Under the pieces are notes generated by a model, which saw nothing but the letters and a program-made list of their open reading frames with translations, did not search any database and had not been told where the DNA came from. Position numbers and translations under genes: made by a program. Shown here piece by piece: positions 9,629 through 18,017 of a stretch of DNA of 64,000 bases (position 1 is its first letter; every line of letters starts with the position of its first letter). This DNA is from Pseudomonas cremoris (GTDB lineage Bacteria > Pseudomonadota > Gammaproteobacteria > Pseudomonadales > Pseudomonadaceae), in assembly GCF_014230465.1 (NCBI RefSeq), contig NZ_JAAXCY010000018.1:52591-116590 (forward strand), read 5' to 3'.

Positions 9629-10096
9629 CTAATTAATGTTAGATCCGCTCGTCGCTTTGAGCGCTGCCAGCTCGGCCTTGAGCTCGGCCACTTGGGCTTC
9701 CAGCTGGGACACACGTTGTTGAGCCTTGACCTGGACCGTGACGTCTTTTTGCACGCCCACGAAGTACGTCTGCTTGTCAGCCGGGTTGTAAGTGGTTGAT
9801 AGCGAAAGCTCGTTCCAGAAGTGTGTGCCGTCCTTGCGGTAGTTGCGCAGGGTTTCACGGCAACTGCCGCCGCTGGCGAGGGCTTCGCGGATAGCGATCA
9901 GGGCTGGTTGGTCACGGTCGCCGGACTGCAGGAAACGACAGTCCTGGTAGAGGATCTCGTCGCGGGAATAGCCGGTCAGCCGCTCGAAAGCCGGATTGAC
10001 GTAGATCAGTGGCAAGTCCTTGCCTTCCCGTTCGGCGATAACAATGCCGTCGTTGGATGCGTTGATGACCATTTGCATCAGTTGGGCGTTAATCAT
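9629..10096 (-). CDS. Short LOV blue-light photoreceptor
   Basis: A 155-residue protein made of one LOV/PAS core plus a C-terminal helix. The flavin-binding motif is DEILYQDCRFLQSGDRDQ, with the photo-adduct Cys at residue 53, the same position as in P. putida PpSB1-LOV. It is followed by NYRKDGTHFWNELSLSTTYN and YFVGVQKDVT. The tail VSQLEAQVAELKAELAALKA is a coiled coil suited to dimerisation. There is no output domain, so it must signal through partners such as the nearby LitR-type regulator. The ATG at 10096 is preferred over the TTG at 10105. Confidence 0.93.
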   Translation of the reverse strand: MINAQLMQMVINASNDGIVIAEREGKDLPLIYVNPAFERLTGYSRDEILYQDCRFLQSGDRDQPALIAIREALASGGSCRETLRNYRKDGTHFWNELSLSTTYNPADKQTYFVGVQKDVTVQVKAQQRVSQLEAQVAELKAELAALKATSGSNIN

Positions 10097-10119
10097 TGCG
10101 GGCAAATCCGTGCTTTAAG

Positions 10120-10141
10120 GTTGTCGCAAGTCTAAGACAAC
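10120..10141. promoter_or_regulatory. Inverted repeat between LOV and flavodoxin genes
   Basis: GTTGTC and GACAAC flank a 10-bp spacer in the 139-bp divergent intergenic region, 24 bp upstream of the LOV start. A regulator-binding or promoter-associated role is inference only. Confidence 0.3.
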
Positions 10142-10235
10142 GTAGCAATCTGTCCATGTGATCGAGACGTTTTTTCGTCCGTCGCAGTTGAGCTGCTAAC
10201 ATCCCACGTTTTCGCTCAACTACAGGATCAGATTG

Positions 10236-10691
10236 ATGAAAGTCGCCATCCTTTCCGGCTCGGTCTACGGCACGGCAGAAGAAGTTGCCCGCCACGCCGC
10301 CGGTATCCTCAATGCGGCCGGTTTCGAGGCCTGGCACAACCCCCGCGCCACCCTGGCGGATGTGCAAGCGTTTGCACCGGATGCGTTCCTGGCGGTGACA
10401 TCCACCACCGGCATGGGTGAGCTGCCCGACAACCTGCAACCGCTGTACTCGACCCTTCGCGATCAACTGCCCGCCGCCTTCCGTGGCCTGCCCGGCGCAG
10501 TGATTGGCCTGGGCGACGCCAGCTACGGCGATACCTTCTGCGGCGGCGGCGAGCAAATGCGCGAGCTGTTCGGCGAACTGGGCGTGCGTGAAGTGCTGCC
10601 GATGCTGCGCCTGGACGCCAGCGAAAGCGTCACCCCCGAGGCCGACGCCGAACCCTGGTTGGCCGAGTTGGTCACTGCACTGCGCGGTTGA
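10236..10691 (+). CDS. Flavodoxin (MioC-like)
   Basis: A 151-residue single-domain flavodoxin. The FMN phosphate loop is at the start (KVAILSGSVYGTAEEVARHA). The other flavin loops are TSTTGMGELPDN and GLGDASYGDTFCGGGEQ. Short flavodoxins of the MioC/YqcA type pass electrons to enzymes such as biotin synthase; the partner is not apparent here. AGGA lies before the ATG at 10236. The stop overlaps the convergent LysR gene by about 20 bp. Confidence 0.88.
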   Translation: MKVAILSGSVYGTAEEVARHAAGILNAAGFEAWHNPRATLADVQAFAPDAFLAVTSTTGMGELPDNLQPLYSTLRDQLPAAFRGLPGAVIGLGDASYGDTFCGGGEQMRELFGELGVREVLPMLRLDASESVTPEADAEPWLAELVTALRG

Positions 10692-11568
10692 CCGGAAACT
10701 CGCGCAACAACGCCAGCCAGGCCTGGGCGGCTTTCGACAGATAGGCGCCCTCACGCCAGATAAACGCGATGTCCCAGCGTAGGTAGTCGGGCGCCTTGAG
10801 CGTCAGGCGCACCACACCCGGTCGCACCAGCGCACGGGCAACCACGCTGGGCAACAGCACCACACCCTGACCGGCCGCGACCAACGCCGCCAGAAAATCT
10901 GCCTGCCCGCTACGCCCAACCTCCTTCGGCGTAAAGCCCACCCCTTGGCAGGCCTGCAGCAGTCGGTCGTTCAGCACAAAACTGCGTTGGTACATCAAAA
11001 ATGGCGTGTCGGCCAATTCCTCCAGGCGCACTTGGGCGTTTTGCGCCAGCGGGTGATCCATCGGCAGCAGGGCGTCCAGCGGCTCATCGCAGAAGGGCTG
11101 CCAGGCGAATGCCGGGTCGCTGGGCATCAGGCTGCCGCCCACATCCAACTCACCGCTCAGAATCGCCTGTTCGATGGTACGGCTGCCGCCTTCCAGCAGT
11201 TGAATGGTGACCTTCGGATAGCGCCGCCGGTACTCGGCAAACAGCCCGGCGAACAAGGTGTCGCCCGCCAACAGCGGCAAGCCCAGGCGCAGTTCGCCGC
11301 GGGTCAGTTGCTGCATGTCATCCAACTCGCTGAGCAACTCGCCCTGCAGGCGCAGCATGGCTTCGGCCCGTTGCAACACCACCTGGCCGGCGGCGGTCAG
11401 GCGGATCTGCGAGCCGGTGCGCTCAAGCAACGGCGTGCCCAGGCTCTGTTCAAGCTGTGCCACCTGTTTGCTGACGGCGGACTGGCTGATGTGCAAGGTT
11501 TTGCCCGCTTGGGTGAAACCGCCTCGATGGATGACTTCGACAAAGCTACGCAGCTGTTTGAATTCCAT
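10672..11568 (-). CDS. LysR-family regulator, divergent from lrgAB-like genes
   Basis: A 298-residue LysR-type regulator. The N-terminal helix-turn-helix is FKQLRSFVEVIHRGGFTQAG then HISQSAVSKQVAQLEQSLG. The effector-binding domain follows (GELRLGLPLLAGDTLFAGLF). It starts 98 bp from, and divergently to, an LrgA/LrgB pair, so it is the likely regulator of that operon, as CidR/LysR-type proteins are for cid/lrg genes. Confidence 0.88.
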   Translation of the reverse strand: MEFKQLRSFVEVIHRGGFTQAGKTLHISQSAVSKQVAQLEQSLGTPLLERTGSQIRLTAAGQVVLQRAEAMLRLQGELLSELDDMQQLTRGELRLGLPLLAGDTLFAGLFAEYRRRYPKVTIQLLEGGSRTIEQAILSGELDVGGSLMPSDPAFAWQPFCDEPLDALLPMDHPLAQNAQVRLEELADTPFLMYQRSFVLNDRLLQACQGVGFTPKEVGRSGQADFLAALVAAGQGVVLLPSVVARALVRPGVVRLTLKAPDYLRWDIAFIWREGAYLSKAAQAWLALLREFPVNRAVQ

Positions 11569-11666
11569 GATCGTAATTCCAGTTTGGAATGGCTGACAGT
11601 CTAACAATTCGCTGTGGGGATGACAGGTGACTCTTTAAAATGAGCGCCTGCGAGGAATCAAAGCTC

Positions 11667-12038
11667 ATGAAACGTTTCATCCGTCTGCTGATTGAACTGG
11701 TCGTGTTATTGGCCATTTACCTGTTTGGCTGCCAACTGGCGGCGTGGCTTGCGTTGCCGATCCCTGGCGGTGTGGTCGGCCTGGGTTTGCTGTTGGCAAC
11801 CTTCGCCAGCGGCCTGGTCAAGCCGGCGACCCTGCAACTGGGCGCGGGTGTGTTGATGGCAGAAATGCTGCTGTTCTTTATTCCAGCACTCATGAGTCTG
11901 TTGGACTACGGCGGCCTGTTGCGCAATGACGGTTGGCGCATCCTGCTGGTGATCGCGTTCAGTACGTTGGCGGTGATGCTGGTGACGGCCTTTACCGTGG
12001 AACTGGTGTGTCGCTGGAAGCTGCGCCATGAAGCTTGA
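11667..12038 (+). CDS. CidA/LrgA family holin-like membrane protein
   Basis: A 123-residue protein with four hydrophobic segments (LLIELVVLLAIYLFG, ALPIPGGVVGLGLLLATFAS, LMAEMLLFFIPALMSLLDYG, ILLVIAFSTLAVMLVTAFTV) in LrgA order. Family members are linked to murein hydrolase control, cell lysis and small-metabolite (e.g. pyruvate) transport. GAGGA precedes the ATG at 11667. The 3' end overlaps the lrgB-like gene by 11 bp. Confidence 0.85.
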   Translation: MKRFIRLLIELVVLLAIYLFGCQLAAWLALPIPGGVVGLGLLLATFASGLVKPATLQLGAGVLMAEMLLFFIPALMSLLDYGGLLRNDGWRILLVIAFSTLAVMLVTAFTVELVCRWKLRHEA

Positions 12039-12714
12039 ACTGATGCCGGTGTTCTGGCTCGCCCTGACCTTGAGCGCTTATGTGTTCAGCCGTTGGATCT
12101 ACCGTCGCACCGGGCGCTACCTGTTGTCACCGGCGATCCTGGTGCCGGTGCTGCTGCTGGCGGTGGCCGTGCCACTGAATACCGCGTATGCCGAGTATGC
12201 CGCCGACACCCATTGGCTGATGTTGATACTAGGCCCGGTCACCGTGGCGTTTGCCGTGCCGATCTGGCAACAGCGTCGCTTGCTCGCGCGTCACTGGTCG
12301 GCGTTGTTGCTCGGCATGATCGCGGGGAGCGTGGCGTCGATTGCCACCTCGTTCGGTTTGGCCAAGGCATTGGCGCTGGACAGTTCGGTGACGCTGTCCC
12401 TGGTGCCCCGTTCGATCACCACGCCGTTCGCCATGCCGGTGTCTTCCGACCTCGGCGGCGTGCCGGAACTCACTGCTGTCTTTGTGATGTTCACCGGTGT
12501 GTTCGGCGCCATGCTTGGCGGCGTGCTGCTTAAGTGGCTGCCGTTGCGTACACCGATGGCGCGGGGCGCATTGTTTGGCGTTGGCGCCCACGGCGTGGGT
12601 GTCAGCCGTGCGCGGGAAGTGGGCGGCGAAGAAGGCTCTGTGGCGGGCTTGGTGATGGTGTTGACGGGCTTGCTCAACCTGCTCGCCGCGCCTTTATTGG
12701 CGGCGCTTCTCTGA
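12028..12714 (+). CDS. LrgB/CidB family membrane protein
   Basis: A 228-residue polytopic protein with the LrgB signatures VTLSLVPRSITTPFAMPVSS and GALFGVGAHGVGVSRAREVG. It overlaps the LrgA-like gene and forms a two-component transport/holin pair with it. It is probably controlled by the divergent LysR regulator. Confidence 0.9.
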   Translation: MKLELMPVFWLALTLSAYVFSRWIYRRTGRYLLSPAILVPVLLLAVAVPLNTAYAEYAADTHWLMLILGPVTVAFAVPIWQQRRLLARHWSALLLGMIAGSVASIATSFGLAKALALDSSVTLSLVPRSITTPFAMPVSSDLGGVPELTAVFVMFTGVFGAMLGGVLLKWLPLRTPMARGALFGVGAHGVGVSRAREVGGEEGSVAGLVMVLTGLLNLLAAPLLAALL

Positions 12715-12864
12715 CGCCGGTTAGCCAGATTTAAACTATTCTCAACGCTGACTCGTACGGTCATCAAGCTGGCTGCCAAGGCAACTACGGCGGGCAGGGC
12801 GTCTGACTAGACTGGCCCATCACTCAAAAAAACAATAAGAAAGTGCGCCAAGGAGGTCATTGTC

Positions 12865-13647
12865 GTGAGCCTAGCCCCCGTTCTATCGCCACAGAATGTC
12901 AAAGATCAGGTCAGCGCTGCCGAGTGGCAGGCCCGCGTCGACCTGGCGGCCTGCTATCGCCTGGTGGCGTTGCACGGTTGGGACGACCTGATCTTCACCC
13001 ACATCTCGGCCAAGGTGCCGGGCACTGAAGACTTCCTGATCAACCCCTATGGGTTGATGTTCCACGAGATCACGGCGTCGAGCCTGGTCAAGGTCGACCA
13101 GGCCGGCAACAAGCTGATGGACAGCCCCTACGAGATCAACCCGGCGGGCTACACCATCCACAGTGCCATCCATGAAGTGCGCCATGACGTCACTTGCGTG
13201 CTGCACACCCACACTGCGTCGGGTGTTGCGGTGGCCGCGCAGAAGCAGGGCGTATTGCCCATCAGCCAGCAATCAATCTTCGTGCTGTCGAGCCTGGCCT
13301 ATCACGCCTACGAAGGCGTGGCGTTGAACCATGAAGAGAAGGCGCGCTTGCAGGCCGACCTCGGCGACAACAATTTCCTGATGCTGCACAACCACGGCCT
13401 GCTGACCTGTGGCAGCACCATCGCCGACACTTTTCTGATGATGTTCACCTTCCAGCGCGCCTGCGATATCCAAGTGCTGGCGCAGAATGGCGGTGCGGAG
13501 TTGATTCCCATCGGGCCGCAGATTCTTGCAGGTGCTAAAGCGATGGTCGCCGCCGTCACCAAGAGCGCACAAGGTATGGGTGGCGCGCTGGCGTGGCCAG
13601 CGTTGCTGCGCAAGTTGGACAGCCAAGACCCGGGGTATAAAAGCTGA
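12865..13647 (+). CDS. Class II aldolase/adducin family protein
   Basis: A 260-residue protein with the class II aldolase fold. Zinc-binding histidines are seen in VTCVLHTHTASGVAVAAQ and NNFLMLHNHGLLTCGST. The GTG start has a near-perfect ribosome site (AAGGAGGT, 8 to 15 bases upstream). It is the first gene of a rightward run; its stop overlaps the next start in TGATG. The substrate is unknown. Association with an epoxide-hydrolase-like protein and an acyl-CoA-type SDR suggests a catabolic pathway. Confidence 0.85.
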   Translation: MSLAPVLSPQNVKDQVSAAEWQARVDLAACYRLVALHGWDDLIFTHISAKVPGTEDFLINPYGLMFHEITASSLVKVDQAGNKLMDSPYEINPAGYTIHSAIHEVRHDVTCVLHTHTASGVAVAAQKQGVLPISQQSIFVLSSLAYHAYEGVALNHEEKARLQADLGDNNFLMLHNHGLLTCGSTIADTFLMMFTFQRACDIQVLAQNGGAELIPIGPQILAGAKAMVAAVTKSAQGMGGALAWPALLRKLDSQDPGYKS

Positions 13648-14549
13648 TGCCACTCGCCGAGATCCCGCTCAGAGCCTGGCGCAAGCGCGGGCAGAGCTTT
13701 GTGTTCCGTGGTCGCACCATCCGTTATTGGGTGGCGGGGCAGGGTGAACCCCTGCTGCTGATCCACGGTTTTCCCACCGCCAGTTGGGACTGGCATTACC
13801 TGTGGCAACCCCTGGCCCAGCGCAACCTGGTCATCGCCTGCGACATGCTGGGCTTTGGCGATTCGGCCAAACCGTTGGATCACGCGTACTGTTTGCTGGA
13901 ACAGGCCGATTTGCAGCAAGCCTTGTTGGAACACGTCGGGGTCGACCAGGCAGTGCATGTGTTGGCCCATGACTACGGCGACAGCGTGGCCCAGGAACTG
14001 CTGGCCCGGCACTATGAAGGCCGTTTCCAGATGGCCAGCTGCGTGTTTCTCAACGGTGGCTTGTTCCCCGAAACCCATCGCCCGGCGCTGGTGCAGAAGC
14101 TCCTGCTCAGCCCCCTGGGTTGGATGATCGGTCGCGCGTTCGGTCGTAATGCGCTGTCCAACAGCTTCAGCCAGATCTTTGGCCCCAACACCCGCCCCAG
14201 CGAAAGCGCCCTGGATGATTTCTGGAGCCTGATCAATTGCAACGAAGGCACGCGCATCCTGCACAAGCTCATTGCCTATATCCCCCAGCGTCGCCGTATG
14301 CGCGAACGGTGGGTGCAAGCGATGCAGCGCGATGAGGTTCCGCTGCGAGTGATCGACGGTGAAGTCGACCCGATTTCCGGCGCGCACATGGTGGAGCGTT
14401 ACCGTGAGCTGGTCCCGCACGCCGACACGGTATTGCTGGCCAACATCGGCCACTACCCGCAGATCGAGGCGCCGGTGCAGGTGCTCAAGCATTACTGGGC
14501 GTTTCGCGAACGGATTGCCGGCCCTGTGTCGCGAGCGGCCTACTCCTGA
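13647..14549 (+). CDS. Alpha/beta hydrolase, epoxide hydrolase/haloalkane dehalogenase-like
   Basis: A 300-residue alpha/beta hydrolase. The oxyanion-hole region LLIHGFPTASWDWHYLW and the nucleophile elbow HVLAHDYGDSVAQELL place Asp, not Ser, at the nucleophile. This is the arrangement of epoxide hydrolases and haloalkane dehalogenases. The terminal NIGHYPQIEAP supplies the catalytic His. It is translationally coupled to the aldolase. The substrate is unknown. Confidence 0.85.
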   Translation: MPLAEIPLRAWRKRGQSFVFRGRTIRYWVAGQGEPLLLIHGFPTASWDWHYLWQPLAQRNLVIACDMLGFGDSAKPLDHAYCLLEQADLQQALLEHVGVDQAVHVLAHDYGDSVAQELLARHYEGRFQMASCVFLNGGLFPETHRPALVQKLLLSPLGWMIGRAFGRNALSNSFSQIFGPNTRPSESALDDFWSLINCNEGTRILHKLIAYIPQRRRMRERWVQAMQRDEVPLRVIDGEVDPISGAHMVERYRELVPHADTVLLANIGHYPQIEAPVQVLKHYWAFRERIAGPVSRAAYS

Positions 14550-14563
14550 ATGCACGCTGGTCC

Positions 14564-14655
14564 AATGTGTGTGGGCTTGCTCGCGAATACGGTGGACCAG
14601 CAAATGAATATTCAGCTGACGCACCGCATTCGCGAGCAAGCCCGCTCCCACAAAA
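14564..14655. repeat. REPIN (paired REP palindromes, one arm diverged)
   Basis: A REP unit (GTGTGGGCTTGCTCGCGAAT) and its inverted partner (ATTCGCGAGCAAGCCCGCTC) flank a spacer of about 35 bp, right after the hydrolase gene. The left unit has lost part of the GGGAGC head seen in the other copies. Confidence 0.85.
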
Positions 14656-14804
14656 AGCCCGTTTCCCAGTTAAAGCATCAGCGGCCCATCGGCCATCATC
14701 CCCCAGCCTTATCGCGCACCATTCAGCCCCAGCCGACTTTATTGTGACCCGCGCCTGTGTGCCTGACACTCGACCTATTCCCATTGTCGCCATTGGAGTT
14801 CGGT

Positions 14805-15716
14805 ATGAGTGAGTCAGTGCAGTTCCAGGATAAGGTCGTGATCGTCACCGGTGCCGGCGGCGGATTGGGCCGGGCTCATGCGCTGCTGTTCGCCAAACAC
14901 GGGGCTAAAGTGCTGGTCAATGATCTGGGCGGTTCCACCCAGGGCGAGGGCGCCAATGCCTCGGCTGCCGACCGGGTGGTTGCTGAAATCCGCGAGGCCG
15001 GCGGTATCGCCGAAGCCAACCATGACTCTGTCACCGACGGTGACAAGATCGTCCAGAACGCCCTCGACGCTTTCGGCCGTATCGACGTGGTGGTCAACAA
15101 CGCCGGCATCCTGCGCGACAAGACCTTCCACAAAATGGACGACAGCGACTGGGACCTGGTTTACCGGGTGCATGTCGAAGGCGCCTACAAAGTCACCCGT
15201 GCCGCCTGGCCCCATCTGCGCGAGCAAGGTTACGGCCGGGTGATCTTCACCGCGTCCACCTCGGGCATCTATGGCAACTTCGGCCAATCCAACTACGGCA
15301 TGGCCAAGCTGGGCCTGTACGGTTTGACTCGCACCCTGGCGTTGGAAGGGCGCAAGAACAACATCCTGGTCAACGCCATTGCCCCCACCGGCGGCACGCG
15401 CATGACCGAAGGGTTGATCCCGCCGCAGGTGTTCGAGCGCCTCAAACCTGAGCTGGTTAGCCCGCTGGTGGTGTACCTGGGCAGCGAAGCGTGCCAGGAA
15501 ACGTCGGGGTTGTTCGAAGTGGGCGGTGGCTGGATCGGCAAGACTCGTTGGGAGCGCAGCCTGGGGGTGGGCTTTGACCCTGAGGCCGGTTTCTCTCCCG
15601 ACGATGTGGCAGCGCATTGGCAGCAGATTTGCGACTTCGACGGTGCGGCTCATCCTAAGGACAACATCGAGGCGTTGAAGGAGATGATGGCCAACTTACA
15701 GAAGTACAGCCTCTGA
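14805..15716 (+). CDS. Short-chain dehydrogenase, MFE-2/(3R)-hydroxyacyl-CoA dehydrogenase type
   Basis: A 303-residue SDR. The NAD-binding site is VIVTGAGGGLGRAHALLFAK and the KVLVNDLGG strand is typical of the dehydrogenase part of peroxisomal multifunctional enzyme 2. Also present are VNNAGILRDKTFHKMDDSDW and the catalytic Ser/Tyr-x3-Lys in FTASTSGIYGNFGQSNYGMA followed by K. This subfamily oxidises (3R)-hydroxyacyl-CoA thioesters. GGAG precedes the ATG. It is separated from the hydrolase by a REPIN and followed by a terminator. Confidence 0.88.
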   Translation: MSESVQFQDKVVIVTGAGGGLGRAHALLFAKHGAKVLVNDLGGSTQGEGANASAADRVVAEIREAGGIAEANHDSVTDGDKIVQNALDAFGRIDVVVNNAGILRDKTFHKMDDSDWDLVYRVHVEGAYKVTRAAWPHLREQGYGRVIFTASTSGIYGNFGQSNYGMAKLGLYGLTRTLALEGRKNNILVNAIAPTGGTRMTEGLIPPQVFERLKPELVSPLVVYLGSEACQETSGLFEVGGGWIGKTRWERSLGVGFDPEAGFSPDDVAAHWQQICDFDGAAHPKDNIEALKEMMANLQKYSL

Positions 15717-15743
15717 TCGTTGCTTGAAAAGATTTGAATCCTG

Positions 15744-15776
15744 CGGGGCGCTGATGGCGCCCCGTTTTATTTTTGG
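15744..15776 (+). terminator. Rho-independent terminator after the SDR gene
   Basis: CGGGGCGC-N5-GCGCCCCG stem (15744-15764) is followed by TTTTATTTTT on the + strand, 28 bp after the SDR stop. Confidence 0.9.
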
Positions 15777-15777
15777 C

Positions 15778-15807
15778 ATAAAAAAGGCCGCTGCAAAGGC
15801 AGCGGCC
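15778..15807 (-). terminator. Rho-independent terminator reading leftward
   Basis: GGCCGCTGC-AAAG-GCAGCGGCC has a run of six A on its left side, hence a U-run for - strand transcripts. No T-run follows on the + strand. It implies leftward transcription entering from 15.8-16.2 kb, where no convincing gene is seen. Confidence 0.75.
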
Positions 15808-16199
15808 GAAGTAAGACGTTGGATCAAGGAGCGACAAATCAACGTCAGTGAACACCGTTAACAGATTGAAAACAGGCATCAATCCATTCAAGACTGGCTT
15901 TTCTTCCGGTTGGGGAAGCGGGCCGTTTGCCCTGAAAGCGAGATAAGAATAGTCGCTTGTAACAAAATGAGTAATCCCGATTCATGACAAGGACTGTTGC
16001 GAAACTGGCAACAGTCGATCTGGGCGCTATCCATTCCCCTGATAACCCGCCATCCACCCGATCCATGCCCGCGCCAAGACCCCGGCCAGAGCGCCCGTTA
16101 ATCCTTTTGAGCGACAACACGAATCCCTCCTTGGTGCGCTTATCGCTCCTGATGCGCGGCAGTAGGGTGGGGCCTTCTGTCACTCACCGGGGAAGACGC
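15808..16199. other. Gene-free stretch upstream of the DUF1302 gene
   Basis: No convincing coding region is visible on either strand. A 112-codon leftward frame (15845-16183) starts at GTG without a ribosome site and has no recognisable protein character. The stretch contains a strong 9-bp inverted repeat at 15992-16016 (separate entry), and leftward transcripts would end at the 15778-15807 terminator. It may hold a promoter region or a small RNA. Confidence 0.5.
15992..16016. promoter_or_regulatory. Perfect 9-bp inverted repeat upstream of DUF1302 gene
   Basis: GACTGTTGC and GCAACAGTC flank a 7-bp spacer about 185 bp before the DUF1302 start. No T-run follows, so an operator is likelier than a terminator. 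A candidate binder is the MalT-like LuxR regulator encoded downstream at 19625-22126; this is inference. Confidence 0.45.
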
Positions 16200-17993
16200 A
16201 TGACAAAAACAACAATGCGCGCCATCTTCAGGCCACAGGCGCTGGCCGCTGCGGTTGCACTGGGTTGCTGTGCCCAGGTACAGGCTGTTTCGTTCAATAT
16301 TGGCGATGAGATCGAAGGGCAATTCGACTCATCACTCTCGGTGGGCGCGAGTTGGGGCATGCGCGACGCCGACAAGAAGCTGGTGGGCACCGTCAACGGT
16401 GGCACCGGGCAGGCGTCTACCGGAGATGACGGCCGGCTGAACTTCAAGAAGGGCGAGACCTTCTCCAAGATCTTCAAGGGTATTCACGACCTGGAACTCA
16501 AGTACGGCGACAGCGGCGTGTTCGTGCGCGGCAAGTACTGGTACGACTTTGAGCTGCAGGACGAAGACCGCGAATTCAAACAGATCAGCAATCACCATCG
16601 CGACGAGGGCGCTCGCTCATCCGGCTATGAGTTGCTCGATGCTTTTGTGTATCACAACTACGCCATTGGCGATCAGCCGGGCAACGTGCGACTGGGCAAG
16701 CAAGTGGTCAGTTGGGGCGAAAGTACCTTTATTGGTAACTCCATCAACAGCATCAACCCCATCGACGTTTCGGCTTTCCGCCGTCCGGGGGCCGAGATCA
16801 AGGAAGGGCTGATTCCGGTGAACATGCTGTTTGCCTCCCAGAGCCTGACCAACCAACTGACGGTAGAAGGCTTCTACCAGTTGAACTGGGAAAACACGGT
16901 GCTGGATAACTGCGGCACGTTCTTCGGTGGGGATGTGGCAGCCCATGGGTGCAATAGCAATTACACCGTGGGTAATCCGGCGATCGCGCCGTTGCAACCT
17001 GTGGCTGCAGCATTTGGGCAGGGGTTTGAGGTAACGCGCGAAGGTGTGATTGTGCAGCGCGCACGGGATCGGGATGCCCGCGATGGCGGGCAGTTCGGTG
17101 CGGCCTTGCGCTGGTTGGGGGATGACACCGAGTACGGCCTGTACTTCATGAATTACCACAGTCGTACACCGACCGTCGGTACCATCACCAATACCGCGAA
17201 CCCACTCACACTTGCCGCGATCTCCGCCGCCGCCAACGCTCGTGCGCCCAACAGCGGCCCTGGCCTGGTCCAGAGCCTGATGCTCGGACGCGGCCAGTAC
17301 TACCTCGATTACCCGGAAAATATCCGCCTGTTCGGTGCCAGCTTTTCCACCACCTTGCCCACCGGCACGGCGTGGACCGGGGAAATCAGCTACCGGCCCA
17401 ATGCGCCGGTGCAGCTCAATACGACTGATCTGACCCTGGCCTTGATCAACCCAGTCTCCGGCCAACTGGCCTCACCCATCCGCAGCAACTTCGGCGACGA
17501 CAACAAAGGCTACCGCCGCAAGGAAATCACCCAGATCCAAAGCACCATGACCCAGTTCTTCGACCAAGTGCTCGGTGCCGAGCGTCTGACCCTGGTGGGC
17601 GAGGCGGCCTACGTGCACGTCGGCGGGCTGGAAGACAAATCCAAGCTTCGCTACGGCCGCGATTCGGTCTACGGCGCCTATGGTTTCCAAGGCGACACCG
17701 ACGGTTTTGTCACGGCGAACTCCTGGGGTTACCGCGCCCGGGCGATCCTCGACTACAACAACGCGCTGTTCGGGGTGAACCTCAAGCCCAACCTGTCGTG
17801 GTCCCATGACGTGGCCGGTTATGGCCCCAACGGCCTGTTCAACAAAGGCGCCAAGGCCATCAGCATCGGCGTGGATGCGGATTACCGCAGCACCTATACC
17901 GCCAGCCTCAGCTACACCGACTTTTTCGGTGGCGACTACAACACCCTGACCGACCGCGACTTCCTTTCCTTCAGCGTCGGCGCGAACTTCTGA
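16200..17993 (+). CDS. DUF1302 outer-envelope protein
   Basis: A 597-residue exported protein. A signal peptide ends at AQVQA (about residue 29) and is followed by SFNIGDEIEGQFDSSLSVGA. The body is rich in alternating beta strands (GKQVVSWGESTFIGNSINS, TALRWLGD-like turns, DADYRSTYTASLSYTDFFGG) and ends in a C-terminal Phe. Together these suggest an outer-membrane barrel. DUF1302 genes are habitually paired with DUF1329 genes, as here (24 bp apart). Transport of a hydrophobic substrate is a reasonable guess, not shown. The ATG at 16200 follows GGGGAAG. Confidence 0.82.
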   Translation: MTKTTMRAIFRPQALAAAVALGCCAQVQAVSFNIGDEIEGQFDSSLSVGASWGMRDADKKLVGTVNGGTGQASTGDDGRLNFKKGETFSKIFKGIHDLELKYGDSGVFVRGKYWYDFELQDEDREFKQISNHHRDEGARSSGYELLDAFVYHNYAIGDQPGNVRLGKQVVSWGESTFIGNSINSINPIDVSAFRRPGAEIKEGLIPVNMLFASQSLTNQLTVEGFYQLNWENTVLDNCGTFFGGDVAAHGCNSNYTVGNPAIAPLQPVAAAFGQGFEVTREGVIVQRARDRDARDGGQFGAALRWLGDDTEYGLYFMNYHSRTPTVGTITNTANPLTLAAISAAANARAPNSGPGLVQSLMLGRGQYYLDYPENIRLFGASFSTTLPTGTAWTGEISYRPNAPVQLNTTDLTLALINPVSGQLASPIRSNFGDDNKGYRRKEITQIQSTMTQFFDQVLGAERLTLVGEAAYVHVGGLEDKSKLRYGRDSVYGAYGFQGDTDGFVTANSWGYRARAILDYNNALFGVNLKPNLSWSHDVAGYGPNGLFNKGAKAISIGVDADYRSTYTASLSYTDFFGGDYNTLTDRDFLSFSVGANF

Positions 17994-18017
17994 TCACGGT
18001 TTGAAAAGGATAACTTC

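Noticed and set aside
13308..14651. A 447-codon leftward frame opposite the aldolase and hydrolase genes
   Set aside because: Runs through two genes with clear active-site motifs and begins in a REPIN.
15845..16183. A 112-codon leftward frame upstream of the DUF1302 gene
   Set aside because: GTG start without ribosome site and no protein-like composition. Kept only as a possible transcribed region because of the leftward terminator.
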